The translations under genes and the position numbers were made by a program. From Hyphomicrobium sp. CS1BSMeth3 (GTDB lineage Bacteria > Pseudomonadota > Alphaproteobacteria > Rhizobiales > Hyphomicrobiaceae): a DNA stretch of 64,000 nucleotides. The notes beneath the pieces are model-generated. The model ran no database searches. It saw nothing but the letters and a program-made list of their open reading frames with translations, and was not told the origin of the DNA. The stretch is from contig NZ_FPEI01000006.1 of the NCBI RefSeq assembly GCF_900117415.1, positions 2,170,001 through 2,234,000 on the forward strand. Direction: 5' to 3'. Below, in pieces: positions 45,366 through 53,325 of the stretch (position 1 is its first letter; each line of letters begins with the position of its first letter).

Positions 45366-46974
45366 CGCGGATCTCCGCGGATGAGCGCGGCAGCGTCAGC
45401 TTGAAACACGCGCCTTGCGGCAACGCCACGGCCTGCAGATCGCCCTCGTGCGATTCGAGGATGGATTTGCTGATCGCGAGGCCGAGGCCCATACCTGACG
45501 CCTTCGTACTTACGAACGGCAAAAAGAGCCGCTCCATCACTTCCGCGGCAATTCCCGGTCCGGTATCGGCCACGGAAATCTCGATCAGGTCCCCTTTATC
45601 CATGCCCGATACCGTTATGGCACCGGAAGCCATCTTTGCTTCGGAGATCGCCTGCACAGCATTGCGCAGAAGGTTCACCAAAACCTGCACGATGCGCACC
45701 TGATCCACATAGACCGGCGGCAAGGCCGACAGGCCAACTGCACGTAGATCTATGTGCGCGGCATCGGCTTCCGCCGAAACCAGATGGAAGGCCCGCTTCA
45801 CGGTCTCGTCAATGTGCGAAAGGCTCAGGCGTAGTTCGCTCTTCTGCATGAACTCTCGAAGACCATGCACGGTTTGGCCTGCGGCCTCGACCTGGCTGAT
45901 GCCCTTGCTCAAGACCTCCGCCGCGCGCTCCAGATCGGGATCAGGAGCCTTGATCATGCGCAACGCTGCCAAAGTATAGTTCATGGCCGCCGTGAGTGGC
46001 TGGCTCAGTTCATGGGCGAGCGCGGAGGCCATTTCCGATCCGATGTTGAGGCGCTGAAGATGCGTGAGCTCGGTCTGCTGCGCCTGGACCTGCCCCTGAG
46101 AACGCCTGCGCTCGCTGACCATGGTTCCGAGCAGAAGAGCGGTGACCGCCAGCACGATCAGGCGAAGCTGAAGCTCGGTGCCTGCCCTGAGCGTATGTAT
46201 CAGCAGCCAGTCCGAGACAACTGCCGACAGGAAGACGAACGCCAGCGCGATGGCGGCTCCGCGCTGCCCATGCCGCGTCGTGATCCATGCAAGCGGCAGG
46301 AACAAGACATAGAAAAAATGCACCTCGGCATTGGCGAAACGCCCGAAGACCTCCCACACGATCGCTCCGAGGGCCGCGATCTGCATCACCGTCTCGTACG
46401 AGATCAACGGCCAGCGTAGAACGCGCGTCGGAGCGAAATCATAGAACATGAGGATAGGCGAAAAGCAGAGAATGGCTGTGAGATTGGCGACGAAGATCCG
46501 GCCTGCAACAGCAAGGGCGGCGGTCTCTGATGGAGCTGCTATCAGGACCTCGCACAGACGCACGAGTGCGATACCTCCGGCCGCGACTGCTGCCGCGACG
46601 AAGAACGTCGAGACCGTACGCAACGGGGCAAAGTCGACGCTTCGGTCCTTAGCGGAGATCAAAATTGCAGCGATGAGAACCGAACTGCCCTCGGCAAAGG
46701 CTCGTGGCGCGATCCACACCCAGCCTTCTATCGTCGCACCGTGCAGGAAGCCGGCAGCGAGCGGCGCGGCAAAAACCGCAGGCCACCACCGGACGCCGAA
46801 GCGCACCAGCAATGCAAGGCTCATTGCCGGCGCGGCGTTCCATAGCTTGAAGTCGACGCCATCGACCGCGTGCCAGGCGGCCAGCGCATCGCCTATCGAA
46901 TAGAGTACGAAGTACGCCAGCGCGACGCGAGCCACGTTTTCCAAACCGCGGGACGAGGCCACCGAAGCCTGCAC
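45358..46974 (-). CDS. MASE1-domain sensor histidine kinase
   Basis: A 538-residue membrane kinase. About the first 285 residues contain 8-10 hydrophobic helices in the MASE1 pattern of integral-membrane sensor domains. A short coiled segment leads to the H-box ALAHELSQPLTAAMNY (H321), then N-box NLLRNAVQAI, G1 DTGPGIA and G2 GMGLGLAISKS. The catalytic core resembles the FixL/DctB group, but there is no PAS or haem-binding domain. The ligand of MASE1 domains is unknown. It forms an operon with the FixJ-like regulator, upstream of pstSCAB. Confidence 0.92.
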   Translation of the reverse strand: MQASVASSRGLENVARVALAYFVLYSIGDALAAWHAVDGVDFKLWNAAPAMSLALLVRFGVRWWPAVFAAPLAAGFLHGATIEGWVWIAPRAFAEGSSVLIAAILISAKDRSVDFAPLRTVSTFFVAAAVAAGGIALVRLCEVLIAAPSETAALAVAGRIFVANLTAILCFSPILMFYDFAPTRVLRWPLISYETVMQIAALGAIVWEVFGRFANAEVHFFYVLFLPLAWITTRHGQRGAAIALAFVFLSAVVSDWLLIHTLRAGTELQLRLIVLAVTALLLGTMVSERRRSQGQVQAQQTELTHLQRLNIGSEMASALAHELSQPLTAAMNYTLAALRMIKAPDPDLERAAEVLSKGISQVEAAGQTVHGLREFMQKSELRLSLSHIDETVKRAFHLVSAEADAAHIDLRAVGLSALPPVYVDQVRIVQVLVNLLRNAVQAISEAKMASGAITVSGMDKGDLIEISVADTGPGIAAEVMERLFLPFVSTKASGMGLGLAISKSILESHEGDLQAVALPQGACFKLTLPRSSAEIRDA

Positions 46975-47216
46975 AAGCTCTCCTTTGCCATACCGCCTTG
47001 AATGCTTTTTATGGGCTGCGCCGGAACAAGACGACCAGCGCGGCAGAGCATCCGCACTGAATGGAACACGGGATCACATCGATTGCCATAGGATCCATAG
47101 TGGCGATCTTGGCGCATACGACAGGACAGGGGAAAGCCATCGCATTGCACTACCGTGCGAAGACGCCCCAGCCCTGAGAGAGGAGGATGACTACAAGCCA
47201 TCCCACGCGAGAGCGC

Positions 47217-47453
47217 TCAGCTCTCGTAGCCCCGCGGAAAATCTTGCAGAGCAAATACGGCCTGGATCGCATCAATGCCGATGAGCTCGATGCCGCCTCC
47301 CAATATCGCAGGCGTTTCACCAGGACGATGTTTGGTGATGGCTCGCTTCACCGCGACCTTCAGCGGCATGGTGTACTGACCTGTAGGCTTCGAACTGAGC
47401 TGCCCCAGGTCTCGAATGAACGAGACATTCGCGTGAAAATCGAACTCAATCAT
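47217..47453 (-). CDS. Small hypothetical protein
   Basis: A 78-residue product beginning MIEFDFHANVSFIRDLGQLS, acidic at its N-terminus with a Gly/Ile-rich middle (AILGGGIELIGIDAIQAVFAL). The composition looks protein-like and unlike the antisense frame, and AAAGGAT precedes the ATG. No domain or signal peptide is recognised. An in-frame ATG 30 bases upstream is an alternative start. It stands alone between the kinase operon and the cytochrome gene, with no clear functional link to either. Confidence 0.45.
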   Translation of the reverse strand: MIEFDFHANVSFIRDLGQLSSKPTGQYTMPLKVAVKRAITKHRPGETPAILGGGIELIGIDAIQAVFALQDFPRGYES

Positions 47454-47609
47454 GGCATCATCCTTTGTGAAAGGGATGCCCACCCGTCAGCCTAGTGACT
47501 AACCCCCAATCGTGACAGTTTGGACAAAGCCTTCTGCGACAGATTGGCATTTGTGGGTCTGAGGCTTTGCTAGAGGGCATCGCACGGAAGCCCGCCCTGT
47601 TAGGTCTTG

Positions 47610-48020
47610 TTAGGTCTTCGACGGATACTGCGGCTTCTGCCCCCCAGGCTTCACCAAGGGCGCCACGTCCGGATTGGTGCGCAACGTCTCAAGGTACGCG
47701 AGAATGTCCTGAATCTCGTCCCGTGTGATCTGGACATCGGGCATCGGCATGTGCGGCAGCATGAGGACGTTGCTAATGCGGTCGGCAGACTGCCCGGGGC
47801 GGTTTGCGATGCCCCGAAACGTACCTATGCCCTCGGGGGCCGACTTTCCTGAGCCATCGACAAGGTGGCAATTGGCGCAAAGCCGCACCGCGAGCGCGCG
47901 GCCGCGATCGGCGGAGGGTTCTGCTGCTTGCGCGAGCGCCCAATCCGCAAGCGCGGCAATGCCGGTCGCAGCCACTGCCGCGCACATGACCCTCGTCGCG
48001 CCCCTGGTCCACATGCTCAT
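47610..48020 (-). CDS. Periplasmic c-type cytochrome
   Basis: A 136-residue class I cytochrome c. A signal peptide (MSMWTRGATRVMCAAVAATG, cleaved near LAQAAE) precedes the haem site CANCH (residues about 47-51), with the distal methionine in LPHMPMPD and a final helix ILAYLETLR. It carries one electron in the periplasm. The ATG at 48020 was chosen because the longer frame upstream overlaps the divergent DUF465 leader and lacks signal-peptide character. The DUF465 gene begins 156 bases away on the other strand. No oxidase or dehydrogenase partner is encoded alongside. Confidence 0.88.
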   Translation of the reverse strand: MSMWTRGATRVMCAAVAATGIAALADWALAQAAEPSADRGRALAVRLCANCHLVDGSGKSAPEGIGTFRGIANRPGQSADRISNVLMLPHMPMPDVQITRDEIQDILAYLETLRTNPDVAPLVKPGGQKPQYPSKT

Positions 48021-48175
48021 GCTCAATACCCCTAAGCGTCGTGACAGCGCATCGTGTTTGCGAGCAAGAACAACACGCGACGTTCCTCCCCATCCTTGAT
48101 GCAGCGCAAAGCCGGCGGGTAAGCGAGCCGCATAAGAGATGGCCAACGCGCAAACCCGATAGCAGGCAGACATTC

Positions 48176-48412
48176 ATGTCCAATACGCCCCATACCCTCG
48201 CCGAGGAGTTCCCAGACCAAGCCGAAGCCATTCACCGGCTCAAGGTGAGCAATCCCGCCTTCGCGAAACTGCTCGAGGAATATGACGACGTGAACGACCA
48301 GATCCATCTGGCCGAAACCAACGTAAAGCCCGTCGAACACCTGCATGAGGTCGAGCTCCGCAAGCGGCGCCTGAGCATCAAGGACGCCATCGCTGCGGCC
48401 TTGTCGGCCTAG
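48176..48412 (+). CDS. DUF465/YdcH-family small protein
   Basis: A 78-residue soluble protein. The core LAEEFPDQAEAIHRLKVSNPAFAKLLEEYDDVNDQIHLAETNVKPVEHLHEVELRKRRLSIKDAI is the helical hairpin of the YdcH/DUF465 family, found throughout proteobacteria with no defined role. The ATG at 48176 gives the usual family length; the longer frame upstream overlaps the cytochrome gene region. The 220 bases after it carry no recognised feature. Confidence 0.88.
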   Translation: MSNTPHTLAEEFPDQAEAIHRLKVSNPAFAKLLEEYDDVNDQIHLAETNVKPVEHLHEVELRKRRLSIKDAIAAALSA

Positions 48413-48632
48413 CCGGTGTTGGCGCGGGAGGGGGCAGCCCTTTCGGGGGCGCCTCCATGCCGTGATCAGCCCTGCCATCCAACAAGGCGAGTGGAAGCGC
48501 TCGGCAGGGCGCAAAGCTCATCCATGCGGCTTCGTTGCACTTTGACATGCCGGCTTTTGCCCTTGCGCCGCATCAAGTGCCGGCGAGCGTCCCCGTGCCA
48601 TCCGTTACGTGAAGAGCCAGTAGAGGAGAGCG

Positions 48633-49118
48633 ATGATGACTACTCTCGTCGTCTACTACTCGCTGTCGGGCAACACGCGCACCGTTGCGACGGCGCTCGC
48701 ACAACGACTTGGCGCCGACATCGAGGAAATTCGCTGCAGTCGCTATACGCGGAGCTTTTCGGGTTTCCTCCGAGCTTGCTACGATAGCTGGAGGGGATAT
48801 CTGCCTCAGCTCGAGCCGCTGCAGCACGCGCCGTCCCGCTATGACCTCGTGGTGGTCGGCGGGCCCATCTGGGCATGGCACCCTGCACCTCCTGTGCGTG
48901 CGTTCCTGCGCCAGGAGGCTTCCCGGATTCCCGCGATGGCTTTCCTCCTGACGCATGGCGGCGCGGCGGCACAGCAGTCTTTGCGCGAGATGGAGCAGCT
49001 TGCCGGGCAGGCGCCGACGGCGACCCTCGTCGTGCGCGAAGTGGACATCAAGAATGGCGGCTTCGAGGCGGCGGTATCGTCGTTTGCTTCCACGCTCCAG
49101 AAGCAGCAGGCTGCCTGA
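48633..49118 (+). CDS. Flavodoxin-like NAD(P)H/FMN protein
   Basis: A 161-residue flavodoxin-fold protein. TTLVVYYSLSGNTRTVA (residues 3-19) is the FMN phosphate-binding loop, YDLVVVGGPIWAWHPAPPVRAFL is the second FMN contact, and AMAFLLTHGGAA is the third strand-loop. It probably binds FMN and serves as electron carrier or small reductase (WrbA/flavodoxin_4 relatives). AGGAGAG stands just before the start, where two consecutive ATGs make the exact codon uncertain. It is not part of an obvious operon. Confidence 0.85.
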   Translation: MMTTLVVYYSLSGNTRTVATALAQRLGADIEEIRCSRYTRSFSGFLRACYDSWRGYLPQLEPLQHAPSRYDLVVVGGPIWAWHPAPPVRAFLRQEASRIPAMAFLLTHGGAAAQQSLREMEQLAGQAPTATLVVREVDIKNGGFEAAVSSFASTLQKQQAA

Positions 49119-49430
49119 CCACGCGGCAAAAGACGGTCATCGGTCCTCAAGCGCACACCGAGGTTCTGCACTAGCGTGCGGTGGTCGTTAGGCCAGAGTG
49201 TCAGCGGAGGACAGAAAGCGCGGCTTTCAGCCGCGCGCCGCCGTTGCGGGACACAGCCGGCTCTGGCCCGATCGCCTCTTAGGAAGACCGGGCGCGGTTC
49301 CGTCTGGCGGTGCGAGATGAAAACGGTCAACAATCGCCCCTCGTCGAGCCCAAAAGCGACGTGATCCCCGTTGAAGTCGGCGAGACGAGGCGACAGCGGG
49401 ATCGTTTTGATCCCAGAATTTGCGACCCGC
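49119..49430 (+). other. Gap after the flavodoxin gene, no gene assigned
   Basis: Frames on both strands are open for some distance here but are rich in Arg, Ser and Pro and have no recognised domain, which is typical of non-coding high-GC DNA. The part from about 49431 onward belongs to the repeat shared with 61.6 kb. Confidence 0.35.
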
Positions 49431-49650
49431 GCGGCTCAGCCGGTCGGAAAAAAGTTCCTGCCGATGTCGGGATCGTGCCGCCCGGTTCGTCCTCTGGGAC
49501 ACAGGAGCAATTGTGAACCTCCCGGTCGCGGAATGACCATCTTGCGGCGCGAGGGGTATCGAAGCCCGATCAGGAAGGAGACCACCATGAAGATCGTGAC
49601 CAGCCTGAGCTTCCAGGGCCAGTGCCGCGAGGCGTTCGAGTTCTACGCCA
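49431..49650 (+). repeat. Repeat copy A, shared in inverted form with 61585-61740
   Basis: The leader of the VOC gene and its first codons recur on the other strand near 61.6 kb. Shared landmarks are GTTCCTGCCGAT, GTGCCGCCC, TTCGTCCTCTGGGAC, GCGGAATGACCATCTT and the codons for FEFYAKV. Copy A has the intact start and ribosome-binding site of the VOC gene; copy B lacks about 80 bases between GCGAGG (49549) and GCGAGG (49627). These short repeats probably guided the deletion. Confidence 0.7.
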
Positions 49651-50033
49651 AGGTTCTGGGCGGAAAGATCACTGCGGCCTTTCCCTATGGAGATGGACCT
49701 CCGGATATGCCGATCACCGATGAGAAGTACAAGACCTGGCTGATGCACTGCTGGCTCGAGGTCGGCGATCAGGCGCTGATGGGCGCCGACATGGACGTCG
49801 GCTGGGCCAGGAACATCGACAAACCCAAGAACGGCTTCGACGTCACCCTGCACACCGAGGACAAAGCCCAAGGGCAGCGCTGGTTCAATGAACTGTCGGA
49901 AGGCGGCAAGCCGGTCATGCCATTCGGCGAGACCTTCTGGTCGCCGGGCTTCGGTTCTCTGATCGACAAGTTCGGCGTGCCGTGGATGGTCAACACCATA
50001 CCTTCGGCCGGCTGGAAGCCGCCGCAAGGCTGA
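49587..50033 (+). CDS. VOC/PhnB-family glyoxalase-like protein
   Basis: A 148-residue vicinal-oxygen-chelate protein of the PhnB/3-demethylubiquinone-like branch. MKIVTSLSFQGQCREAFEFYAKVLGGKITAAFPYGDGP, LMHCWLEVGDQALMGAD and MPFGETFWSPGFGSLIDKFGVPWMV give the two beta-alpha-beta-beta-beta modules. AGGAAGGAG before the ATG at 49587 decides the start. Members of this branch rarely have an assigned reaction, and metal ligands are not certain. Its leader and first codons exist as a decayed copy at about 61.6 kb. Confidence 0.88.
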   Translation: MKIVTSLSFQGQCREAFEFYAKVLGGKITAAFPYGDGPPDMPITDEKYKTWLMHCWLEVGDQALMGADMDVGWARNIDKPKNGFDVTLHTEDKAQGQRWFNELSEGGKPVMPFGETFWSPGFGSLIDKFGVPWMVNTIPSAGWKPPQG

Positions 50034-50041
50034 TCTCGGTC

Positions 50042-50122
50042 GAAGGAAGGCCGGCAAAACGTGCCGCAGCCGCGCTGTATGACAGCGGCGACGCTCGCGC
50101 CGTCGCCGAGCGGCTGAATTGA
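50042..50122 (+). pseudogene. C-terminal gene fragment
   Basis: The plus strand here reads EGRPAKRAAAALYDSGDARAVAERLN and a stop, with the helical, charged pattern of a real protein end. Nothing precedes it, since it begins directly after the VOC stop. It is probably what remains of a gene lost during rearrangement. The parent family could not be identified. Confidence 0.35.
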
Positions 50123-50243
50123 GCCCGTCAATGAAGGATTGATCGATCGGACAAAGAGGCGGAGCCGGCGCGGCCGCCAGCCAGAATGCGATGGCAATCA
50201 GGGCGGCAAGCGCGGCAGACGTGAGCCAGAGGATTTTGCGCAT
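50123..50243 (-). pseudogene. N-terminal gene fragment with signal peptide
   Basis: From an ATG at 50243 the minus strand encodes MRKILWLTSAALAALIAIAF followed by WLAAAPAPPLCPIDQSFIDGL, a good signal peptide plus the beginning of a secreted protein. The frame then runs into the gene fragment and VOC gene of the other strand, where it is clearly antisense. It seems to be the beginning of a gene whose remainder was replaced. It lies 23 bases after the small membrane-protein gene on the same strand. Confidence 0.35.
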
Positions 50244-50266
50244 GACCGGCGCGAGCCTCTGAGCGG

Positions 50267-50572
50267 CTACGGCTTATTCTCCGGCTCGTTCTTCGATGCG
50301 CTGTTGCGGCCCGCAAGGAAGGCGACCACGATGAGCGCTGCGACGAGCAGCACACATGCGGCGATTGCCATGATGTCGAGACGCGATTGCGACCCCTGCG
50401 GCATCAGGACGACGAGCGGTGACCGCAAGAAGAGCCCAGCCGAGAAATAACTGGTGAGCAAAATGACGGCGGTGGCGCCGCCGAGCACCACACCCCACTC
50501 GTGTTCCAAGTAAATGAGCAGAACCGAGAGCAACACCGCGATGGCGATCACCGCCCAGACGACCAGCATCAT
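50267..50572 (-). CDS. Small integral membrane hypothetical protein
   Basis: A 101-residue protein that starts MMLVVWAVIAIAVLLSVLLIYL and has three predicted membrane helices, the last being LDIMAIAACVLLVAALIVVAFLAG, with a short basic-acidic tail. No family is recognised. Two adjacent ATGs (50572 and 50569) are equally possible starts. It follows a small secreted-protein gene on the same strand by 38 bases, so the two are probably co-transcribed. Confidence 0.6.
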   Translation of the reverse strand: MMLVVWAVIAIAVLLSVLLIYLEHEWGVVLGGATAVILLTSYFSAGLFLRSPLVVLMPQGSQSRLDIMAIAACVLLVAALIVVAFLAGRNSASKNEPENKP

Positions 50573-50610
50573 TTGTTGAGCCCAACGTCCAGTGAAGGTC
50601 TGTCCTGTGC

Positions 50611-50931
50611 CTAGCTGGAGCAACGTATGCTGGTGACCATCAGAACGCCCCCCTGCACCATGCCGGTCGCGGTGAATTTCTTGCGGCCGAAATCCTCGCC
50701 GTGGCCACATCCCGCCGGCACCTTGCCTTTGCCCATCAGCATCGTGACCGTACATGGTTGAGCATTTTCAACGCTCCTGGCTGCCCATTGACCATCGCCC
50801 GTATCGACGGCTTCCGACATTGTCCCATTCAATGTCTGCTGAGCGCCCGCGCGACAATCGGCGGCCTCCGATGTGCTCAGCCCAATGCCGAGCAATATGG
50901 CCAAGGCTGCTGTTATCCTGACAATCGTCAT
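50611..50931 (-). CDS. Small secreted cysteine-containing hypothetical protein
   Basis: A 106-residue product with a clear signal peptide (MTIVRITAALAILLGIGLST, cleaved near SEAAD). The mature part has four cysteines (C26, C60, C75, C104) and phrases such as TVTMLMGKGKVPAGCGHGEDFGRKKFTATG. GGGAGA stands before the ATG. I do not recognise a family. It lies in a run of small minus-strand genes for secreted proteins, next to a truncated copy of the Rieske gene. Confidence 0.65.
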   Translation of the reverse strand: MTIVRITAALAILLGIGLSTSEAADCRAGAQQTLNGTMSEAVDTGDGQWAARSVENAQPCTVTMLMGKGKVPAGCGHGEDFGRKKFTATGMVQGGVLMVTSIRCSS

Positions 50932-51007
50932 GCGTGCGTCTCCCTTTGTCGCAGATCTGCCGCTCCAGAAGCGTGATGCTCTTAGGCTTGTCGAATATTC
51001 ACGCGCG

Positions 51008-51124
51008 TGCGCGCCGGCCCGCCGCGCACCCGCCCTGCCAGATCGAAGCGCGCGGCATGGCAGGGGCAAAACCAGCCCTCCTCTGTGCTGCTGCAGTCTG
51101 CAGCCGAGATGCGTGCAGAGGCCG
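51008..51124 (-). pseudogene. Truncated duplicate of the Rieske protein gene
   Basis: These 117 bases repeat 52397-52536, the 3' half of the Rieske gene, in the same orientation. I count four substitutions and one deletion of 23 bases, flanked by GCTGC in the intact copy. The deletion shifts the frame, so the cluster-binding CTHLGC remains but the second motif is lost. High identity suggests a recent duplication. The copy and its source flank the DUF4189 gene as direct repeats. Confidence 0.8.
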
Positions 51125-51169
51125 GGAGCTGCAGCGACCGGTTCAGCCGCGAGGTTGCAGAAATCCCAA

Positions 51170-52123
51170 TCAGGACCGTGACCCGTCGCCGACACATCGC
51201 ACGGCCTCGGGCACGACGAAGCAATTCTGGCCGCCGGCCCTCTTGCATTCGGCAAGGGCCCGCTCGCTGGCTGCTGAGGCGGGCTTGGCGCTGCCGAGCC
51301 CGACGAAACGGCGCGCTGCAGTACCCCAGTACATGTCGTGTGAGCGGGCGAGAGCGACGCATCCATCCGTACTGACGATCGACTTCATACAGGTTTCGTT
51401 GCGCTCCTCCGCTGTTGTCGCCGTGTTTCCCTTGTACCGCTGGCAGAGCGCTTCCGCCGCCGCCCAGGCCGCGCCGCCGCGCGCTTCGGCGGTCCCATAG
51501 AAGAGCCCACTTTCGGTCGTGATCAGTGCGACAATCAACTTTTCCGGCTCTTGCCGCGTGCCGGCGCGGTTCAAATGTTCGATCCGCTCGGCGATGCGTT
51601 TCACCATGTCCGCGAATTCGCTGCAGTTGTGGAATTGCAGTTCACCTGCGTTGCTCCAATTCCTGGTCGCAAAGTCGTAGCACACGCTGCGCCTCACCTC
51701 GCGCCTTGCTACTTCGACCCCTTTCGGATTGCCGGCCCGAGAAAACGATTTGGCAGCCTGCTCGAACTTGTCGGCCGCCGCTCCGTAGCTCTTGTCGTTG
51801 AACAGCGCTTCCGCCTCACGCCAAAAGGCCTTCGCCTCATTGAGACCGCGCGCGTCGTCTAGCATCGGCGACGTTGGACGCGGACACGGGATGATGCGGC
51901 TCGGGATGGCCCCGCCCTGCAACTCGCGCTGCGTCAGCTGTTGAGTGCCGCACTCGTTGCTGAACGTCGCGATGCCAGCGACCTGATCGATGACCGTATA
52001 GACACGCGTCCCATTGATTGTCTGATATCCGCTCTGCGCCGAGGCAGACACCGCCGCGGCAACACTGACCGCCAAGTATGCGGCGAGCGAAAGACCGGCA
52101 CGGTGTCCCACGACTCCCTCCAT
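51170..52123 (-). CDS. Secreted DUF4189-domain protein
   Basis: A 317-residue periplasmic or exported protein. A signal peptide (HRAGLSLAAYLAVSVAAAVS, cleaved near ASAQ) is followed by a helical region (residues about 60-200: EAKAFWREAEALFNDKSYGAAADKFEQAAKSFS, TPR-like). The last 100 or so residues match DUF4189: Cys pairs in ALCQRYKGN, DGCVALARS and ALAECKRAGGQNC. The function of the domain is unknown. An ATG at 52150 is an alternative start; 52123 was chosen for the signal peptide. A palindrome (52182-52200) lies just upstream. Confidence 0.75.
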   Translation of the reverse strand: MEGVVGHRAGLSLAAYLAVSVAAAVSASAQSGYQTINGTRVYTVIDQVAGIATFSNECGTQQLTQRELQGGAIPSRIIPCPRPTSPMLDDARGLNEAKAFWREAEALFNDKSYGAAADKFEQAAKSFSRAGNPKGVEVARREVRRSVCYDFATRNWSNAGELQFHNCSEFADMVKRIAERIEHLNRAGTRQEPEKLIVALITTESGLFYGTAEARGGAAWAAAEALCQRYKGNTATTAEERNETCMKSIVSTDGCVALARSHDMYWGTAARRFVGLGSAKPASAASERALAECKRAGGQNCFVVPEAVRCVGDGSRS

Positions 52124-52181
52124 CACTTTTAGGGTCGCACATCGCCCCATGCGTAATATCTCGTGCCAGGGACGCGAGTCC

Positions 52182-52200
52182 GCATCACCCAAACGGGTGA
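52182..52200. promoter_or_regulatory. Palindromic candidate operator, copy 1
   Basis: GCATCACCCAAACGGGTGA contains the palindrome TCACCC-N4-GGGTGA. The identical 19 bases, in the opposite orientation, occur before another secreted-protein gene at 53975-53996. It lies 62 bases (or 35 for the longer start) before the DUF4189 gene, where a repressor or activator could act. The binding protein is unknown. Confidence 0.5.
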
Positions 52201-52331
52201 AAAGAGGGCTCACTGAGATGGAATGTGCGCGCCGGCGAGCAGTGGGCCACGCCCGGCGGCTGCCGAACTGACTCTGCGTGGATTCCCGTTTGTCTCCTGT
52301 GAAACGATGGCTGCGGCACAAGCCAGGGAAG

Positions 52332-52940
52332 TCAGGCCCTGCCGATCTCTATTATGCTGGTTGCAACGAAGCGATAGGGCGGCACCGGGAGATTGGTGCG
52401 CGCCGGCCCGCCGCGCACCCGCCCGGCCAGATCGAAGCGCGCGGCATGGCAAGGGCAGAACCAGCCCTCCCCTGTGCTGCCCGGTTCGATCGCGTGGAGA
52501 GGCTGCAGTCTGCAGCCGAGATGCGTGCAGAGGCCGACCACGACGAGCCATTCAGGACGTCCGGCCAGCGTACGGTTCGCATCGTCAGCGGGAGCATTGG
52601 CCGGAAGCGCCGCGTTCCTCGCGTGCGGATCAGGCAAGCTGCTGACCGCGACATTGCGGGCGCGCGCGATCTCGTCACTGGTCCGATGCCGGACGAAAAC
52701 CGGCTGTCCTCTCCATGCCACCGTGACCGTCTGTCCAGGAGCGATCGGCACGAGATCGACAAGACGCGTCTCCGGTGGCGGCGTACCCGGGTTCGGATTC
52801 ATCTGATCGATGAGCGGCCATAGTGCGAAGGCACCGCCGACGGCGCCGAACGCGCCGGTGACGACGGTGAGGAAATCGCGCCGCGTTGGCGGCGACGAAT
52901 GATTGTCGCGGATTCCAGAGGTGTGATCGAGCGCAGTCAT
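52332..52940 (-). CDS. petA: Rieske [2Fe-2S] protein (orphan, petA-like)
   Basis: A 202-residue Rieske protein. It begins with a twin-arginine signal (TRRDFLTVVTGAFGAVGGAF) that doubles as a membrane anchor. The cluster ligands are CTHLGC and CPCH (CTHLGCRLQP and FCPCHAARFD), the last followed by RVRGGPA. It has the layout of the iron-sulfur subunit of cytochrome bc1, but no cytochrome b or c1 gene is adjacent, so it could be a second, free-standing copy or serve another quinol-oxidising system. Its 3' half is duplicated at 51008-51124. The symbol is by homology only. Confidence 0.85.
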   Translation of the reverse strand: MTALDHTSGIRDNHSSPPTRRDFLTVVTGAFGAVGGAFALWPLIDQMNPNPGTPPPETRLVDLVPIAPGQTVTVAWRGQPVFVRHRTSDEIARARNVAVSSLPDPHARNAALPANAPADDANRTLAGRPEWLVVVGLCTHLGCRLQPLHAIEPGSTGEGWFCPCHAARFDLAGRVRGGPARTNLPVPPYRFVATSIIEIGRA

Positions 52941-52950
52941 GGCCTTGCTT

Positions 52951-53238
52951 CTATCGCGCGACGTTCGGGCACCGCATACGTTTGCCCATAGAGCTATAAG
53001 GCTCCCCCTTCTTGAGCAGCAAATCCTTCGTAAAGTTACAAATTATTCCTCCGTCGCCTTCGTACCCGCTACAGAGATCTGCCCATTTTTCCATCTCCTC
53101 GCGTTCGCGAGTTGAATCGGCCTGAGCAAGGCCGGCGATCATAGTGCAACGTCTACCCCGCTCAGCTTGAGTCTGAGAATATGCCGGCGCGTTCATAAGC
53201 GCTCCGAAGAGCATGACGGCCAGGAAGCGTTCGAGCAT
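52951..53238 (-). CDS. Small secreted hypothetical protein
   Basis: A 95-residue product. The signal peptide MLERFLAVMLFGALMNAPAY ends near YSQ, and the mature part contains four cysteines (in RRCTMIAGL, DLCSGYEG, IICNFTKD and MRCPNV). AAAAGGG precedes the ATG at 53238. No family is recognised; the pattern suggests a disulfide-bonded periplasmic protein. It is read toward the Rieske gene, 10 bases before it, so the two are likely one transcript. Confidence 0.6.
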   Translation of the reverse strand: MLERFLAVMLFGALMNAPAYSQTQAERGRRCTMIAGLAQADSTREREEMEKWADLCSGYEGDGGIICNFTKDLLLKKGEPYSSMGKRMRCPNVAR

Positions 53239-53325
53239 CCAAAAACCCTTTTCTAGGGTCACCTGTCGCATTGGTGTCCATAACGCGCTGCGTCATATCC
53301 TGTAGCGAAAATGTTGGTCATGCGA

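Noticed and set aside
49227..50243. Minus-strand open frame of 338 codons
   Set aside because: Only its first 40 or so codons (signal-peptide region) look real. The rest is antisense to the VOC gene and the leader repeat, so I kept only the beginning as a fragment.
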